A stretch of DNA of 64,000 bases from Allolobophora icterica (lineage: Eukaryota > Annelida > Clitellata > Crassiclitellata > Lumbricidae), in NCBI GenBank assembly GCA_963556255.1, contig OY744606.1:77312618-77376617 (forward strand), read 5' to 3'. The translations under genes were made by a program, and so were the position numbers. Below the pieces are notes generated by a model. It ran no database searches. It was not told the DNA's origin and saw only the letters and a list, made by a program, of their open reading frames with translations. Of this stretch, positions 53,401 through 62,694 are shown one piece after another (the first letter of the stretch is position 1; the number at the start of each line of letters is the position of its first letter).

Positions 53401-53814
53401 AATTATAAATCTAATTTACAGAGACTCACCATCCTACAAAAGCGAGCCATTCGAATCGTCGCTGGCACTCCATACGGATCACACACCGATCCATTGTTTA
53501 TTAACCTTTGTGTACTGAAAGTGGAGCAAATTAGGATTGCACAAGTGGGCGTATTTATGTATCGTTATGAACGAAATCTGTTACCTGTTATATATAATCA
53601 ATTCTTCCACCGCACCGCTGAAATTCACTCCTATCCTACAAGAAGCACTGATCTATATCGGCAACCCTTTGCACGTACAAATATCCGCTTGTTTTCCATT
53701 AGATATACAGGAGCCAAGGTTTGGAATAGTATACCCTTACTGATACGCCAATCACCGGGCTTACTGATCTTTAAAAATAAATTACGACATTATCTGATAG
53801 AACAAGGCTATTGA
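50488..53814 (+). CDS. LINE ORF2: zinc finger, endonuclease, reverse transcriptase
   Basis: An intact 1108-codon ORF. Residues about 21-70 form a PHD-like Cys/His finger (CSLCTHP...CFKCCKAFHSHC...WTCSQC). Residues about 155-380 are an APE-type endonuclease, with INCRSL, LTETW (Glu about 192), GDFNIDL (about 299) and SDISDHLPIF. Residues about 600-900 are the reverse transcriptase, with VVPIFKRGEKDDVANYRPIS, DLAKAFDTVNH, GVPQGSNLGPLLFLIYINDL and the catalytic FADDT (Phe about 832). The C-terminus has the LQKRAIRIVAG thumb region. The enzyme would nick chromosomal DNA and prime reverse transcription from the nick. No stops or frameshifts are seen, so it may be active. CR1-group assignment is by general resemblance. 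Confidence 0.95.
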   Translation: MVVHRTLRLAVAANLGGYPSICSLCTHPIVLSIKPIYCFKCCKAFHSHCVRPDLGCSTKRNTWTCSQCICDELPFNDTDDNDIASLLLSEMPDPNIDHPKCNISDLRLELLTDESGNRPLLNNVDTDPDYNYFTNVACNGRYLSPHSLGQKLASLPTSLSIIHINCRSLLPKLNEIMNLLDILPVSILALTETWIDKATEDLIKIPGYRFVHKPRGRDQGGGVGFLVRNELSLMPFDHDKCNNPSTFEGLFMRVAVRTGFILVGAIYRPPGQELDDFSEEIESILSVISKKNKEVILMGDFNIDLIKVNTHRQTTSFYNCMLTHHFLPVITRPTRITDHSASLIDNFFTNVWPRVTTSSIIASDISDHLPIFAHFDYEAPFPVKSAAENCRIITNDRINTFQIDLSTTDWASITEACVNSNPSEAYDQFMRLYKKAYDKAFPLIEKSSRRPNFPKKPWMSLGLLKSCKTKNSLYLKYIKNPNETNKSKFITFRNKFKSIRIQAEKNYYAAEFCKNSHNLKKTWSLIRSLIGIEDHGSVITTLNCDGHKIDDPEEIANKFNFYFTEIAQSLANKIQDPITSFEDYLSPPIANSFGLEETNPEEILKLGRTIRLSHSKGIDDIDPFVASPSLVNVARPLAEIVNSSFNSGIFPNALKIAKVVPIFKRGEKDDVANYRPISVLPFFAKICEKLMYERLSSFFEKANIIFPSQHGFQAGRSPSMPLLSIQDKISGAIENKEYSLGVFFDLAKAFDTVNHSILLKKLSNYGIRGVQLSWLASYLENRSQVVYCNGAFSSLRAINIGVPQGSNLGPLLFLIYINDLPNASSLMFFVLFADDTNIFLSHSFLDALYSIMNAELLQIANWFRANKLSLNLDKTNYILFRSHKKSCPSDSNTLYIDGIPVTQVTSSKFLGVIVDQHLSWKDHINTISTKIAKNVGILSRASYLLPPRVRLTLYYTLIYPYLAYCNSTWASNYKSNLQRLTILQKRAIRIVAGTPYGSHTDPLFINLCVLKVEQIRIAQVGVFMYRYERNLLPVIYNQFFHRTAEIHSYPTRSTDLYRQPFARTNIRLFSIRYTGAKVWNSIPLLIRQSPGLLIFKNKLRHYLIEQGY

Positions 53815-54090
53815 ACCATTGTTATCCAGCATTATGGGTGTTGTAGTTAAGTTAGTTAAGTTCACCTCTGGTCTGTGTTTATTTCCTGTCATTGAATGTT
53901 AACTGGCTGTCATGTAATATCCTTTTTTTTAAATTTAGTACCATAGGTGACCCTAGGTAGCGGGATCATTGATCCCTTCTGGGTCTTCCTCCTGGTAGCC
54001 CTACACGTAGTTTACATGGTACTGTCATAATTGTCAGATGTTGGTTGCAGGAAAAATAAACTTGAACTTGAACTTGAACTTGAACTATAC

Positions 54091-54830
54091 GTTGCTATAC
54101 TACCCAATGCACACTGTACTACAGACTACACTACATACACAATACACAACACTGCAGAGGGACCTGGTGAGCTCTGTAACTGTTTTGCAGTTAACGTTAC
54201 TTCTGTAGCTGCAGTGTAATCACACTCAAGGCGTCCACTCGCAAGTCCTTATTCTGGCCCATAGCAAGATTCTTTCGATATAGGCTCCAACGCCAAAACG
54301 AGACTCCTGTGTATCCCCGATGGAGTTGTAATTGTGCCTGTGAAGTATGCCATTCCAAGATGCGCTATATAAACGGTCAGGCAAAAAAAAACTGGATGCC
54401 ACTGGATTTCTCCAACAAAAGCTGTTCGTTCCTTGACGTGTTGGTTCGTAACCCTGCGGTTGTGGGCTTCTCTCCCACTGATGTGTCATTGTCCACGAGG
54501 GACGTTGTTCTCAGATCCTGCCTAAGAGGCTCAGTAAAAAGCCCGGACGCAACAAATCATGGCTGATGGGGTTAGTTGGGAAATGGTACTATGGCATAAT
54601 GTATGTATGTGTATATATGTTATATATGTGTGTTAGCCTTTGTTTCTGCCTGCCTGCCTGCCTTTGTGTCTGTCTGCGTGTATGTGTGTCTGTCTGCATA
54701 TCTATTTGTCCTTTGTACATGCCTGAGATGCAGAGTTGCTTTGACAGAATACGCTATAGCTATAGGAAGGCAACGCGCTGATGAAATAGACATTAAGACA
54801 GACGAACAGACGGAAGGACTGATGGATGTA
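54091..54830. other. Intergenic, repeat-derived
   Basis: Satellite-like start, then a possible retroelement fragment (aagatgcgctatataaacgg, 54357). No gene. Confidence 0.4.
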
Positions 54831-54835
54831 GAGAC

Positions 54836-54836
54836 C

Positions 54837-54923
<87 letters not shown>

Positions 54924-55035
54924 GGACGGACGGACGGACATACATACAGACAGACAGACGGACGGACATACATACAGACAGACAGACGGACGGACGGACG
55001 GACATACATACAGACAGGCAGGCAAACAGATAGAC
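54836..55035. repeat. (CAGA)n and (CGGA)n microsatellite
   Basis: Pure (CAGA)n to about 54922, then alternating cggacgga / catacatacagacagac blocks. Confidence 0.97.
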
Positions 55036-55524
55036 ACACATATGTTTATTTGCATGGATGCACGTGTTATATATACGTCGTCTGGATGTCTTGTGCCATG
55101 AAAGCCGAGACATCAATCGATGTCGTCTGAATCGGGGGAGTGGAGGGGGTGGGTCGGTTCGTTCCGCCAAGACAGAGCTACAGTAAGTTGACACGATGTG
55201 ATGTAATCAAATGTATTGTAATCTATTGCGATTTATTACGATGTCATGTTAGACAGTGCAATGTTTTTCAGGGACATTAAGGTAATTATAGATTTACATG
55301 CATGTATGTGTTTACAGTCCACAGTGTTTATGCAAGCATGTGTATGTATATATGTATGTATTCATGCATTTTATGCTTTGTATCTATGAGTTATATGTCC
55401 ATGTTTGTGGCTACGATTTTGGCCTATTTAAAAGCTCACAGGGACGCTAATGCATATGTATGTATGTGTATGTGTATGTGTATACGTATACGGATGTGTA
55501 TATATGTATATGTATGTTTCTATG

Positions 55525-55640
55525 CATATATCAATCAATCAATCAAAGATTTTTATTGCAACCATTATTTACCATTGTTCACAGATCAACGTAATTCAAT
55601 TGCCAGTAGTTACACAGATCCAGAAGGGATCTAGATCCAG
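55525..55640 (-). mobile_element. Minus-strand LINE 3'-end fragment
   Basis: tcaatcaatcaatcaaagat followed by ttttattgcaaccattattt is the complement of a LINE 3' UTR with poly(A)-like signal and a (TGAT)n tail. Confidence 0.55.
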
Positions 55641-56039
55641 CTAACTACTTGTATGGCCACCTAACACATTGAACATTACTAATATTTATGTATTATGTGC
55701 GTAGCAGATCTGCGTATATAGGTATACCTGAAGTTGTGTAAACTCTAATAAATATAGTTTATGCATCGTACATATAACACATTGAGGATAGGGGGAAACC
55801 AGAGAGGTTAATCATAGAAATGCAAGAGATGTTCTGGCTAGATGGCGCCTCTTGTATACAGTAATTCCCTAAAAGGTCGCCAGTTGCTTTTGTCTCCGAC
55901 TGTGGCTGTCCTTGCTTTCAATCGCTCTCCTGATCTGATTTGCGTCCTGACTAAATCACATTATGTGTCTGTTCAATGGAAGACATTTCCAACCTTAGAC
56001 TCTTAATTTCTCTCGCTCTGACAAGTCAATCAACAAATG

Positions 56040-56620
56040 CAGTCAGATTCTGTCTGTCTGCATGTCTGTCCGTCCGTCTGTATATCTGTCTTTCTGTATA
56101 TCTGTCTTTCTGTATATCTGTCTGTCTGTATATCCGTCTGTCTGTTATTTGTATGTCTGTATATCCGTCTGTCTGTATATCTGTATGTCTGTATATCCGT
56201 CTGTCTGTATATTTTTATGTCTGTCCATCTGTATAGCGATATGTATGTCTTTCTGTATGGCTGTAAGTCTGTGTGCCTGTCTGTCTGTCTGTAGATGTCT
56301 CTTTGTCACTCTACCTCCCTTAGTCTCTGTACCTTCATGTCTCTCTCAGTCTATTTTATAATCTCAATCCCTGTCTCTTTCTCTGTGTCTGTCCTTCTGT
56401 GTCCTTCTGGCTGTCTGACATTGTGCCTCTTTGTCTCTGTCTCGATGCCTGTCTGTCTGCCTCTGTCTCAGTCTGATCGTCGTCTCAGTCTCTTTCTTCC
56501 CCTCTATCGCTGTCTCTACCTCTGTCTCTGTGTCGCTGTCAGTCTTTGTGTCCGTCTCTCTACCTCTGTGCCTGTCTCGCTGTGTCTGCCTGCTTCATCT
56601 TTTCCATCTGCGTCCCCATC
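56040..56620. repeat. (TGTC)-rich tract
   Basis: tctgtatatctgtctgtctg-type tandem sequence grading into gtctctgcctctgtct. Cys/Val/Ser ORFs are artefacts. Confidence 0.9.
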
Positions 56621-56750
56621 TGTCAAACTGAACTAAGTTTTGACTTGATTTTGGCGCGCCATCAGTTGATACGTTGTGAATTTGATACAAAGGGTTAGAA
56701 AAATCTTCCTGGTTTAACAACAGCCAATACTAACTGTCTGTAACTGTAAC

Positions 56751-57182
56751 TGTCGTGGTCTACGCGGGTGCATGCATCAAGGGAAGAAAACCGACGCGTC
56801 AACAAGCTTGTTTACAACGCACGGAAAATTCTGCAGCAAGCTGTCAACATTAATTCGTTGCATGCAACAAGGATATACGTGTTCAGTAGGACTTTCCAGG
56901 GAAAAGTACAGTGACGTCACAGAACGTTCTGGAATCCGGGAGAACTCTATATAAGATAGACCTGATGTACATTAAGGGCCTTTTGACGAAGATTTGTAAA
57001 CGTTGAAACATTGATCGTATAACGTTCAATCGAGACCAGCCAACCTGTGTGCTGTCTACGATTGTGATATTTGATAGACGCGTTGACTTACTCTACACTT
57101 AATCGACTTTATTTTTAAATAAAGATCTTTTAATAGTTCCTTCGTTGGTTCGTCGTTGCGATCGAAGGAGTCGACCGCGACA
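56751..57182 (+). repeat. 5' LTR
   Basis: Runs from tgtcgtggtc to gaccgcgaca; the ends are imperfect inverted repeats with TG...CA termini. U3 holds a kappaB-like ggactttcc (56889-56897), a palindromic CRE tgacgtca (56912-56919), a heat-shock-element-like gaacgttctggaa (56922-56934) and a TATA box tatataag (56948-56955). An aataaa near 57118 may be the poly(A) signal. Confidence 0.97.
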
Positions 57183-57186
57183 TTAT

Positions 57187-57205
57187 TGGTGTCAGAAGTG
57201 GGATC
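57187..57205 (+). other. Primer-binding site
   Basis: tggtgtcagaagtgggatc begins four bases after the LTR. The TGG start and following bases would pair with the 3' end of a tRNA, possibly tRNA-Leu; that identity is inference. Confidence 0.75.
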
Positions 57206-57706
57206 ATCGGTGTTGGATCCGGTGAAGAAGACGCGAGCCGGCGGAGGAAGGAGTCAACCCGGAGGATCAAGAGACGGTCTGTTCCAGACAGCGAGCGGAT
57301 CGAGACGCCTTTCTACCGTGGGAGACGGGTGAATCGGCATACGACAGTCGGACGGACGAAGTGCGTCGTTCGGCTGAGACAGCAGAAGACAGCAGTCAAC
57401 ATACGGGTAAGATCCTAGGTGTTGTCGTGGCTGAGAAGGAGAAAAGAGAGTGGAGTTGCAGCCGAGTGGGAGGCAGCCATTATTTCTCTTTCAATATCTG
57501 CTGATTATTTCTTTGAAATTTGATCCATTGTTGTGATCGAGGCCAGACTTGCGTGAGCTTGTATAGTTTTTGCGTACTTGGCGAGTGTACTTCTTTGGAT
57601 ACTGCATAGTTGCACTTTGGGTTGTGGAATTTTCCTTTTGGGTGGCGGGTTTGCCGCGTGGTGTCTGTTTTTTTTGTTGATTGTTGTTGACTGACTGTTT
57701 GTAAAA

Positions 57707-60553
57707 ATGGAAGCGTTGACAACAGAGATGCAAGCGAATATTCGCAAAATGTCGTCTGAGCGCCTTAGGGTGTATCTTATGAAGGCAGGAAGGGACGAAG
57801 ATGATGTTATGTCATGGGATCGAAATCAATTAATGGAAGAATGGGCCATGGAGATTGGAAAAGAGGAAGAGGAATTTAAGGGTAGTCCAATATCTCCAAC
57901 AGGAGTGGATTACGAGCTGCAGAAGCGCCGTCTGGAGTTCGAAATCCGTCAATATGAAGAACGGAAGGAGAAGGAAGAAAGGGAGGAAAAGAGGAGAGAG
58001 GAAGAAAAGAAAGAACAAAGGGAGAAGGAAGAAAGAGAAAGGGAGGAACGGAAGGAGAAGGAAGAAAGGGAGGAAAAGAGGAGAGAGGAAGAAAAGAAAG
58101 AACAAAGGGAGAAGGAAGAAAGAGAAAGGGAGGAACGGAAGGAGAAGGAAGAAAGAGAGAGGGAGGAACGGAAGGAGAAGGAAGAAAGGGAGGAAAAGAG
58201 GAGAGAGGAAGAAAAGAAGGAACGGAAAGAGAAAGAAGAAAGAGAAAAGAAGGAACGGAAAGAGAAAGAAGAAAGGGAGAGGAAGGAAAAGCAGGAAGAA
58301 CGAAATGTTAGAGATTCTTTAGCAAGTCGTACTAAGCGTTATAGTGATGCCCTTAAGAATATTCTTTGGAAATTTCCTTCCGACCCTATAGAAATTCCAG
58401 GTTTCTTTGATCACTTGGATGGTTTGTTTAATGTGTATGAGGTGGATGAAGATGTTAGAGCAAAATTATTGCTAGCCATTTTAAGTGAAAGAGCTAAGGC
58501 ATTAACCATGCGCCTTACTGAGGCACAGCTCCATGACTACAAATTCCTGAAGGAGTTTTTGCTAAGGGAGTTTAAGATAAGCCCTTCAAATCTTAGAGCC
58601 CGATTTTGGTCGTTGCACAAAGCATCGGACGAATCATTTACGATCTATTCATCCAAATTGCGTGTGGCTCTTATGTATTATTTGAAAAGTAGAAAGATAA
58701 CTGATGAGTTTGATAAACTTGTAAGTTTATTGGTTGCGGATCGGCTTAAGGAGTCCTTGTCGAAGGCTTGTTTAGATTATATATTGGCCCAAGAAAAAGA
58801 GGAGTGGTTGAGCTGTGAAGACATAGCTAATGCGGCTGACATTTATGTAGCGTCGCATGATGGTGGGAATGACTTAGTATGCCGTAGTCATCCGACACCG
58901 AAGTATAACAATTGGACGAGAGGTCAACCACATGTTCAAGTCAATAACCAGACAGCTCAACCCAAGTCTCCCAAACCGGAAATAAGGGGTGAAGCCAAGA
59001 TAGGTGCGAGGGTGTCTCAGGAGGAGGCCAAGGTAAAGGGTCTCTGTTTCCTATGTCATCAGAAGGGTCATATGGCAAGGGAGTGCCAGACCAAACCAAG
59101 TTCTAAAAAGGTGAGTACTTGTATATCTGGGAACCCAACTGAAGAAGTGACCGACTTATTTGTTGAGAAGGTCAACGTGTTGCATGAGATACCTGAACAG
59201 GTAAAGCAAGGGAATTTATTGGATAATTCTAAACCAATAGGGTTGGAAACTGCTGTAAGGGTATACGAGAATAGTATTGATGGATTACACGAGAGGTCGT
59301 ATATCAATGTACAGATTGAAGATCTCCCTTCTCAGCCAGCATTATCTGATTCAGGAGCAGAAATTTGTTGTATTGATAAGAAATTAATTGAGTCACTAAA
59401 CTTACCCGTGATTAAACGGATTAATATAATTGGTTTTCAGGGAGAAGGATGTAAGGCAGATGTAGTATACCTACAAATGAAATTAGCTAATTCAATGGAA
59501 GGAACGACGAACATTGCGCCATCTTTGTGCGTCATGTTCGCTGCAGTCCCTGAACTAAATGAACGGGTTATTCTGACACCCCATGTTGTGGACCTATTAA
59601 GGGATAGTTCGCAATATGTAGTGATGGTAGCTGGCGTAGATCGATGTGTACAAATAAATAAAGGGGCAGAAGAAGATAACTTAGAAGTTAATATCGAGAA
59701 AAGTAACAGCAACGAATCCTTGCCGTCAGAAGTGAATGAATATTCTCAGGAGCAACTAGTTGATGATTCAGATAATTTTCTTGATGTTGAGTCAACAGAG
59801 TTCAAGTCTGATGAGGGAGTAGCGAATAATGATACTTTATTGCGTGAGCAACAGAATTGTCACAATCTTATATCTTGCTGGCAACAAGCGAGACAGAATA
59901 AAAATAATTTCTTTATAGATAATAACCTCCTGTACCACAAAGGGGAAATTATGGGACATAAGGTTAATCAATTATGTTTACCGGAAGATAGAATCGAGGT
60001 TGTCTTGCGAGTAGCACACGATGCCCCTTGTGCTGGGCACATGGCTTTTAAGGCAACGAGAGCCAGGATCAAATTAAACTTTTGGTTTCCAAGAATGGAT
60101 GAGAGGATTCGCGAATATTGTGCGTCTTGTCAAATTTGTCAACTAAGAACTCCAGTTAAAGTGGCAGATCGAGTCCCGATCACTCCTATTCCGAGGGCGG
60201 ATGAACTCTGTTTTAACCATCTAAATATGGATTGTATTGGCCCTATGGTAGTGACTGGAGAATCCAACCAATCGAAACCCCAGTACAATTATGCTCTGGT
60301 TCTGGTGGACAAATTTTCTCGTTGGCCGATGGCGTATCCTCTTAGATCGCTGAATGCAAAGGGAGTTTGTGAAGCTCTGTTGCAAGTTTTTACAACTTTT
60401 TCTATTCCAAGGATCATCAGTTCTGATTGTGGTACCAACTTTACCAGTCGTTTGACGAAAGAATTCTTGCGGCGAATGGGTTGTAGTCCCAGATTTAATA
60501 CCCCTGGACATCCTGAGGCAGCTGGATTGTTGAAAGATGCAACCAAAGCTTGA
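57707..60553 (+). CDS. Gypsy Gag-protease-integrase polyprotein (frameshifted at integrase)
   Basis: 948 codons. Residues about 80-200 are an E/K/R-only coiled coil built of tandem repeats. Residues about 220-390 are a retrotransposon Gag capsid domain. A CCHC zinc knuckle starts at 447 (CFLCHQKGHMAREC). The aspartic protease motif DSGAE is at 548. From about 765 comes integrase: the HHCC finger (CASCQIC), then core Asp 842 (MDCIGP) and Asp 907 (SDCGTNF). The ORF ends just after PGHPEAAG because of a one-base shift near 60524. The catalytic Glu codon (60532-60534) lies in the next frame, at the correct 35-residue spacing. The start ATG at 57707 is the first after the leader. Confidence 0.93.
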   Translation: MEALTTEMQANIRKMSSERLRVYLMKAGRDEDDVMSWDRNQLMEEWAMEIGKEEEEFKGSPISPTGVDYELQKRRLEFEIRQYEERKEKEEREEKRREEEKKEQREKEEREREERKEKEEREEKRREEEKKEQREKEEREREERKEKEEREREERKEKEEREEKRREEEKKERKEKEEREKKERKEKEERERKEKQEERNVRDSLASRTKRYSDALKNILWKFPSDPIEIPGFFDHLDGLFNVYEVDEDVRAKLLLAILSERAKALTMRLTEAQLHDYKFLKEFLLREFKISPSNLRARFWSLHKASDESFTIYSSKLRVALMYYLKSRKITDEFDKLVSLLVADRLKESLSKACLDYILAQEKEEWLSCEDIANAADIYVASHDGGNDLVCRSHPTPKYNNWTRGQPHVQVNNQTAQPKSPKPEIRGEAKIGARVSQEEAKVKGLCFLCHQKGHMARECQTKPSSKKVSTCISGNPTEEVTDLFVEKVNVLHEIPEQVKQGNLLDNSKPIGLETAVRVYENSIDGLHERSYINVQIEDLPSQPALSDSGAEICCIDKKLIESLNLPVIKRINIIGFQGEGCKADVVYLQMKLANSMEGTTNIAPSLCVMFAAVPELNERVILTPHVVDLLRDSSQYVVMVAGVDRCVQINKGAEEDNLEVNIEKSNSNESLPSEVNEYSQEQLVDDSDNFLDVESTEFKSDEGVANNDTLLREQQNCHNLISCWQQARQNKNNFFIDNNLLYHKGEIMGHKVNQLCLPEDRIEVVLRVAHDAPCAGHMAFKATRARIKLNFWFPRMDERIREYCASCQICQLRTPVKVADRVPITPIPRADELCFNHLNMDCIGPMVVTGESNQSKPQYNYALVLVDKFSRWPMAYPLRSLNAKGVCEALLQVFTTFSIPRIISSDCGTNFTSRLTKEFLRRMGCSPRFNTPGHPEAAGLLKDATKA

Positions 60554-62049
60554 AAACCATGATCTTTAAGCTTGCTCAATCTGATCCTCGTGGATGGCAC
60601 CAATTGTTACCGTTTGTTCTGTGGAGCCTTAGAGAAAAACCTTCAGGCACGACTCATATTTCGCCATTCACTATGGTTTATGGAACTCTTCCTCGGGGTC
60701 CACTTAGTGTGTTGAAGGAATCGTGGGCTGGCGAACGAAAAGTACCTCTTAACTTAGGTAAATCACCCGAAGAGTATCTCCAATCACTGAAGGAAAACCT
60801 TGAATTCGCGAAAGTTTATGCAGATTACTATAGTGATATAGAAACAAAGCGGTATGCAGATTATTATAACTTGCGTAGTACTGACAGAAAATACGAAGTT
60901 GGAGATAAAGTAGCAGTATTAGCACCAGATTTTGGTAGTTCTAAATTTTATAGTCGATGGCAAGGACCTGCTACCGTAGTCAAGGTTAAATCCCCATATT
61001 CTTATATAGTAGAAATAGAGGGAAAACAAAGACATTTACACGCAAATAAGATCAAGCGATACCATGAACGACTCGAACAAGCGATGATCAATAGCTGTTC
61101 AGTAATTGTTGATCAAGATGAAGAATTTGGTATAGTAGAGGTTGTAGATCAGGAAGAACGTGAACAAATAAGCCCGAGTAAGCGAATTGATCCTCTGATT
61201 ATAGCGCATCTTTCGCAAGAGGAACAGAAGCAACTTTTTGAAGTTTTGGATCGGCACACGGCAGTGGTTTCAATGAATTGGAATGACCATTTAGAACATC
61301 TAGAAAAATTCTTGCAAACTATTGAGGAAGCAGGACTCACTTTGAATTTAAGAAAATGTAATTTTGCACAAAACAAAATAAAGTTTGTTGGCCATATAGT
61401 AGGGTCAGGTTGTATTGAACCTGATCCAGGTAAGATCGCTACGATCAATGATATCCATCCTCCAACAACAAAGAAAGAAGTTAGAAAGGTTATGGGTTTT
61501 TTCAGTTATTTTCGAAATTTTATACCTGCTTTAGCTGAAAAAGCACGGATAATAACTGATTTGACACGAGATAACATACCTACGAAGGTGCCTTGGGAGC
61601 AAAAGCATCAAGAAGCACTAGATAAGTTAAAGGATGATCTCAGTAAAGCTACACAGTTGCATACCATTGATTTCACTAAGGAATTTGGTTTAAGTGTTGA
61701 CGCAAGTGCCACCGCGGTCGGGTGTTGCTTGTTTCAGTGGACCGAAGAAGGTCAAGAAAAACCAATTGCTTTTGCTAGTCTTAAACTTACAGATACACAG
61801 ATGCATTGGTCTACAATTGAGAGAGAGGCTTTCGCAGTAATTTGGGCACTTAAACGATTCAAGTCATGGATATTCTTATCAAAGATAATCATTTATTCAG
61901 ATCATAATCCTTTGTCTTATCTCACAGATGCAAGCCCTAAGAGTGCGAAACTGACTCGTTGGGCGTTAGCATTGCAAGAGTTTAACGTGGACTTTCGATA
62001 TCGTCCTGGACGTCAGAACACGGTGGCTGATTTCCTCTCTCGGTTGTGA
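60526..62049 (+). pseudogene. Gypsy integrase C-terminus + residual RT + RNase H (RT core deleted)
   Basis: Continues the integrase in the shifted frame, then a GPY/F-like module (YSRWQGPATVVKVKSPYSYI). After LFEVLDRHTAV the sequence jumps at about 61265-61285 to WNDHLEHLEKFLQ, which in gypsy elements lies just after the YxDD box. About 200 residues of fingers and palm, including YxDD, are therefore gone, but the frame is kept. The connection region (VGHIVG, FSYFRNFIP) and a full RNase H follow: VDASATAVG, EREAFAVIWAL, YSDHNPLSYL, then the end RYRPGRQNTVADFLSRL. It cannot supply its own reverse transcriptase. Confidence 0.9.
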
Positions 62050-62230
62050 CTCGGATGGTGAAGGGGGGAAATGGCCCGACACACAAGGATCGAGCCCGCA
62101 AATTGTGTGGATAAGTTGACTAACTGATGTGTTTTGTTTTGGTTGTATATGCTGTATCGAGATGGAGTCTGGAGGCCCGGCTTGATCGTGATGACCCGTT
62201 CGGGATGGTGCTGAAGACGTGTCATCATCT

Positions 62231-62244
62231 GAGGGCGGAGGGAA
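62231..62244 (+). other. Polypurine tract
   Basis: gagggcggagggaa, interrupted by a single pyrimidine, directly precedes the 3' LTR and would prime plus-strand synthesis. Confidence 0.75.
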
Positions 62245-62676
62245 TGTCGTGGTCTACGCGGGTGCATGCATCAAGGGAAGAAAACCGACGCGTCAACAAG
62301 CTTGTTTACAACGCACGGAAAATTCTGCAGCAAGCTGTCAACATTAATTCGTTGCATGCAACAAGGATATACGTGTTCAGTAGGACTTTCCAGGGAAAAG
62401 TACAGTGACGTCACAGAACGTTCTGGAATCCGGGAGAACTCTATATAAGATAGACCTGATGTACATTAAGGGCCTTTTGACGAAGATTTGTAAACGTTGA
62501 AACATTGATCGTATAACGTTCAATCGAGACCAGCCAACCTGTGTGCTGTCTACGATTGTGATATTTGATAGACGAGTTGACTTACTCTACACTTAATCGA
62601 CTTTATTTTTAAATAAAGATCTTTTAATAGTTCCTTCGTTGGTTCGTCGTTGCGATCGAAGGAGTCGACCGCGACA
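62245..62676 (+). repeat. 3' LTR
   Basis: Same length as the 5' LTR. The one difference noticed is gatagacgagttg here against gatagacgcgttg in the 5' copy. The CRE, heat-shock-like and TATA motifs recur at an offset of 5494 bases. Confidence 0.97.
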
Positions 62677-62694
62677 GTAACTGTAAGATATGGT

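Larger units (their letters stand above)
49306..54090 (+). mobile_element. CR1-group LINE, 5'-truncated, with intact ORF2
   Basis: It starts inside ORF1 (codons for LEDENTRLKLQLEESE), directly abutting the (ACTAT)n satellite, and ends in a (CTTGAA)n tail at 54059-54088. Satellite-like sequence (ctatacgttgctatactac) follows. It contains an ORF1 remnant, a 607-bp spacer, ORF2 and a 270-bp 3' UTR. The tail repeat and endonuclease are typical of CR1/L2/Jockey-group elements. An unambiguous target duplication is not possible to call in the repetitive target. Confidence 0.9.
56751..62676 (+). mobile_element. Gypsy (Gmr1-like) LTR retrotransposon, RT-deleted, very young
   Basis: Two 432-bp LTRs (56751-57182 and 62245-62676) differ at one visible base. 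Both sides carry the 5-bp target duplication gtaac (56746-56750 and 62677-62681). A primer-binding site, a purine tract, Gag, protease, integrase and RNase H are present. Integrase precedes the RT/RNase H region, as in copia and in Gmr1-like gypsy elements of deuterostomes. The RT catalytic core is missing. No envelope gene. Confidence 0.95.

Noticed and set aside
54603..55130. DRQT-repeat ORF and minus-strand VCLS-repeat ORFs
   Set aside because: Readings of the (CAGA)n microsatellite.
56751..62676. Endogenous retrovirus with envelope
   Set aside because: Between RNase H (stop at 62049) and the purine tract there are fewer than 200 bases, so no envelope gene exists.
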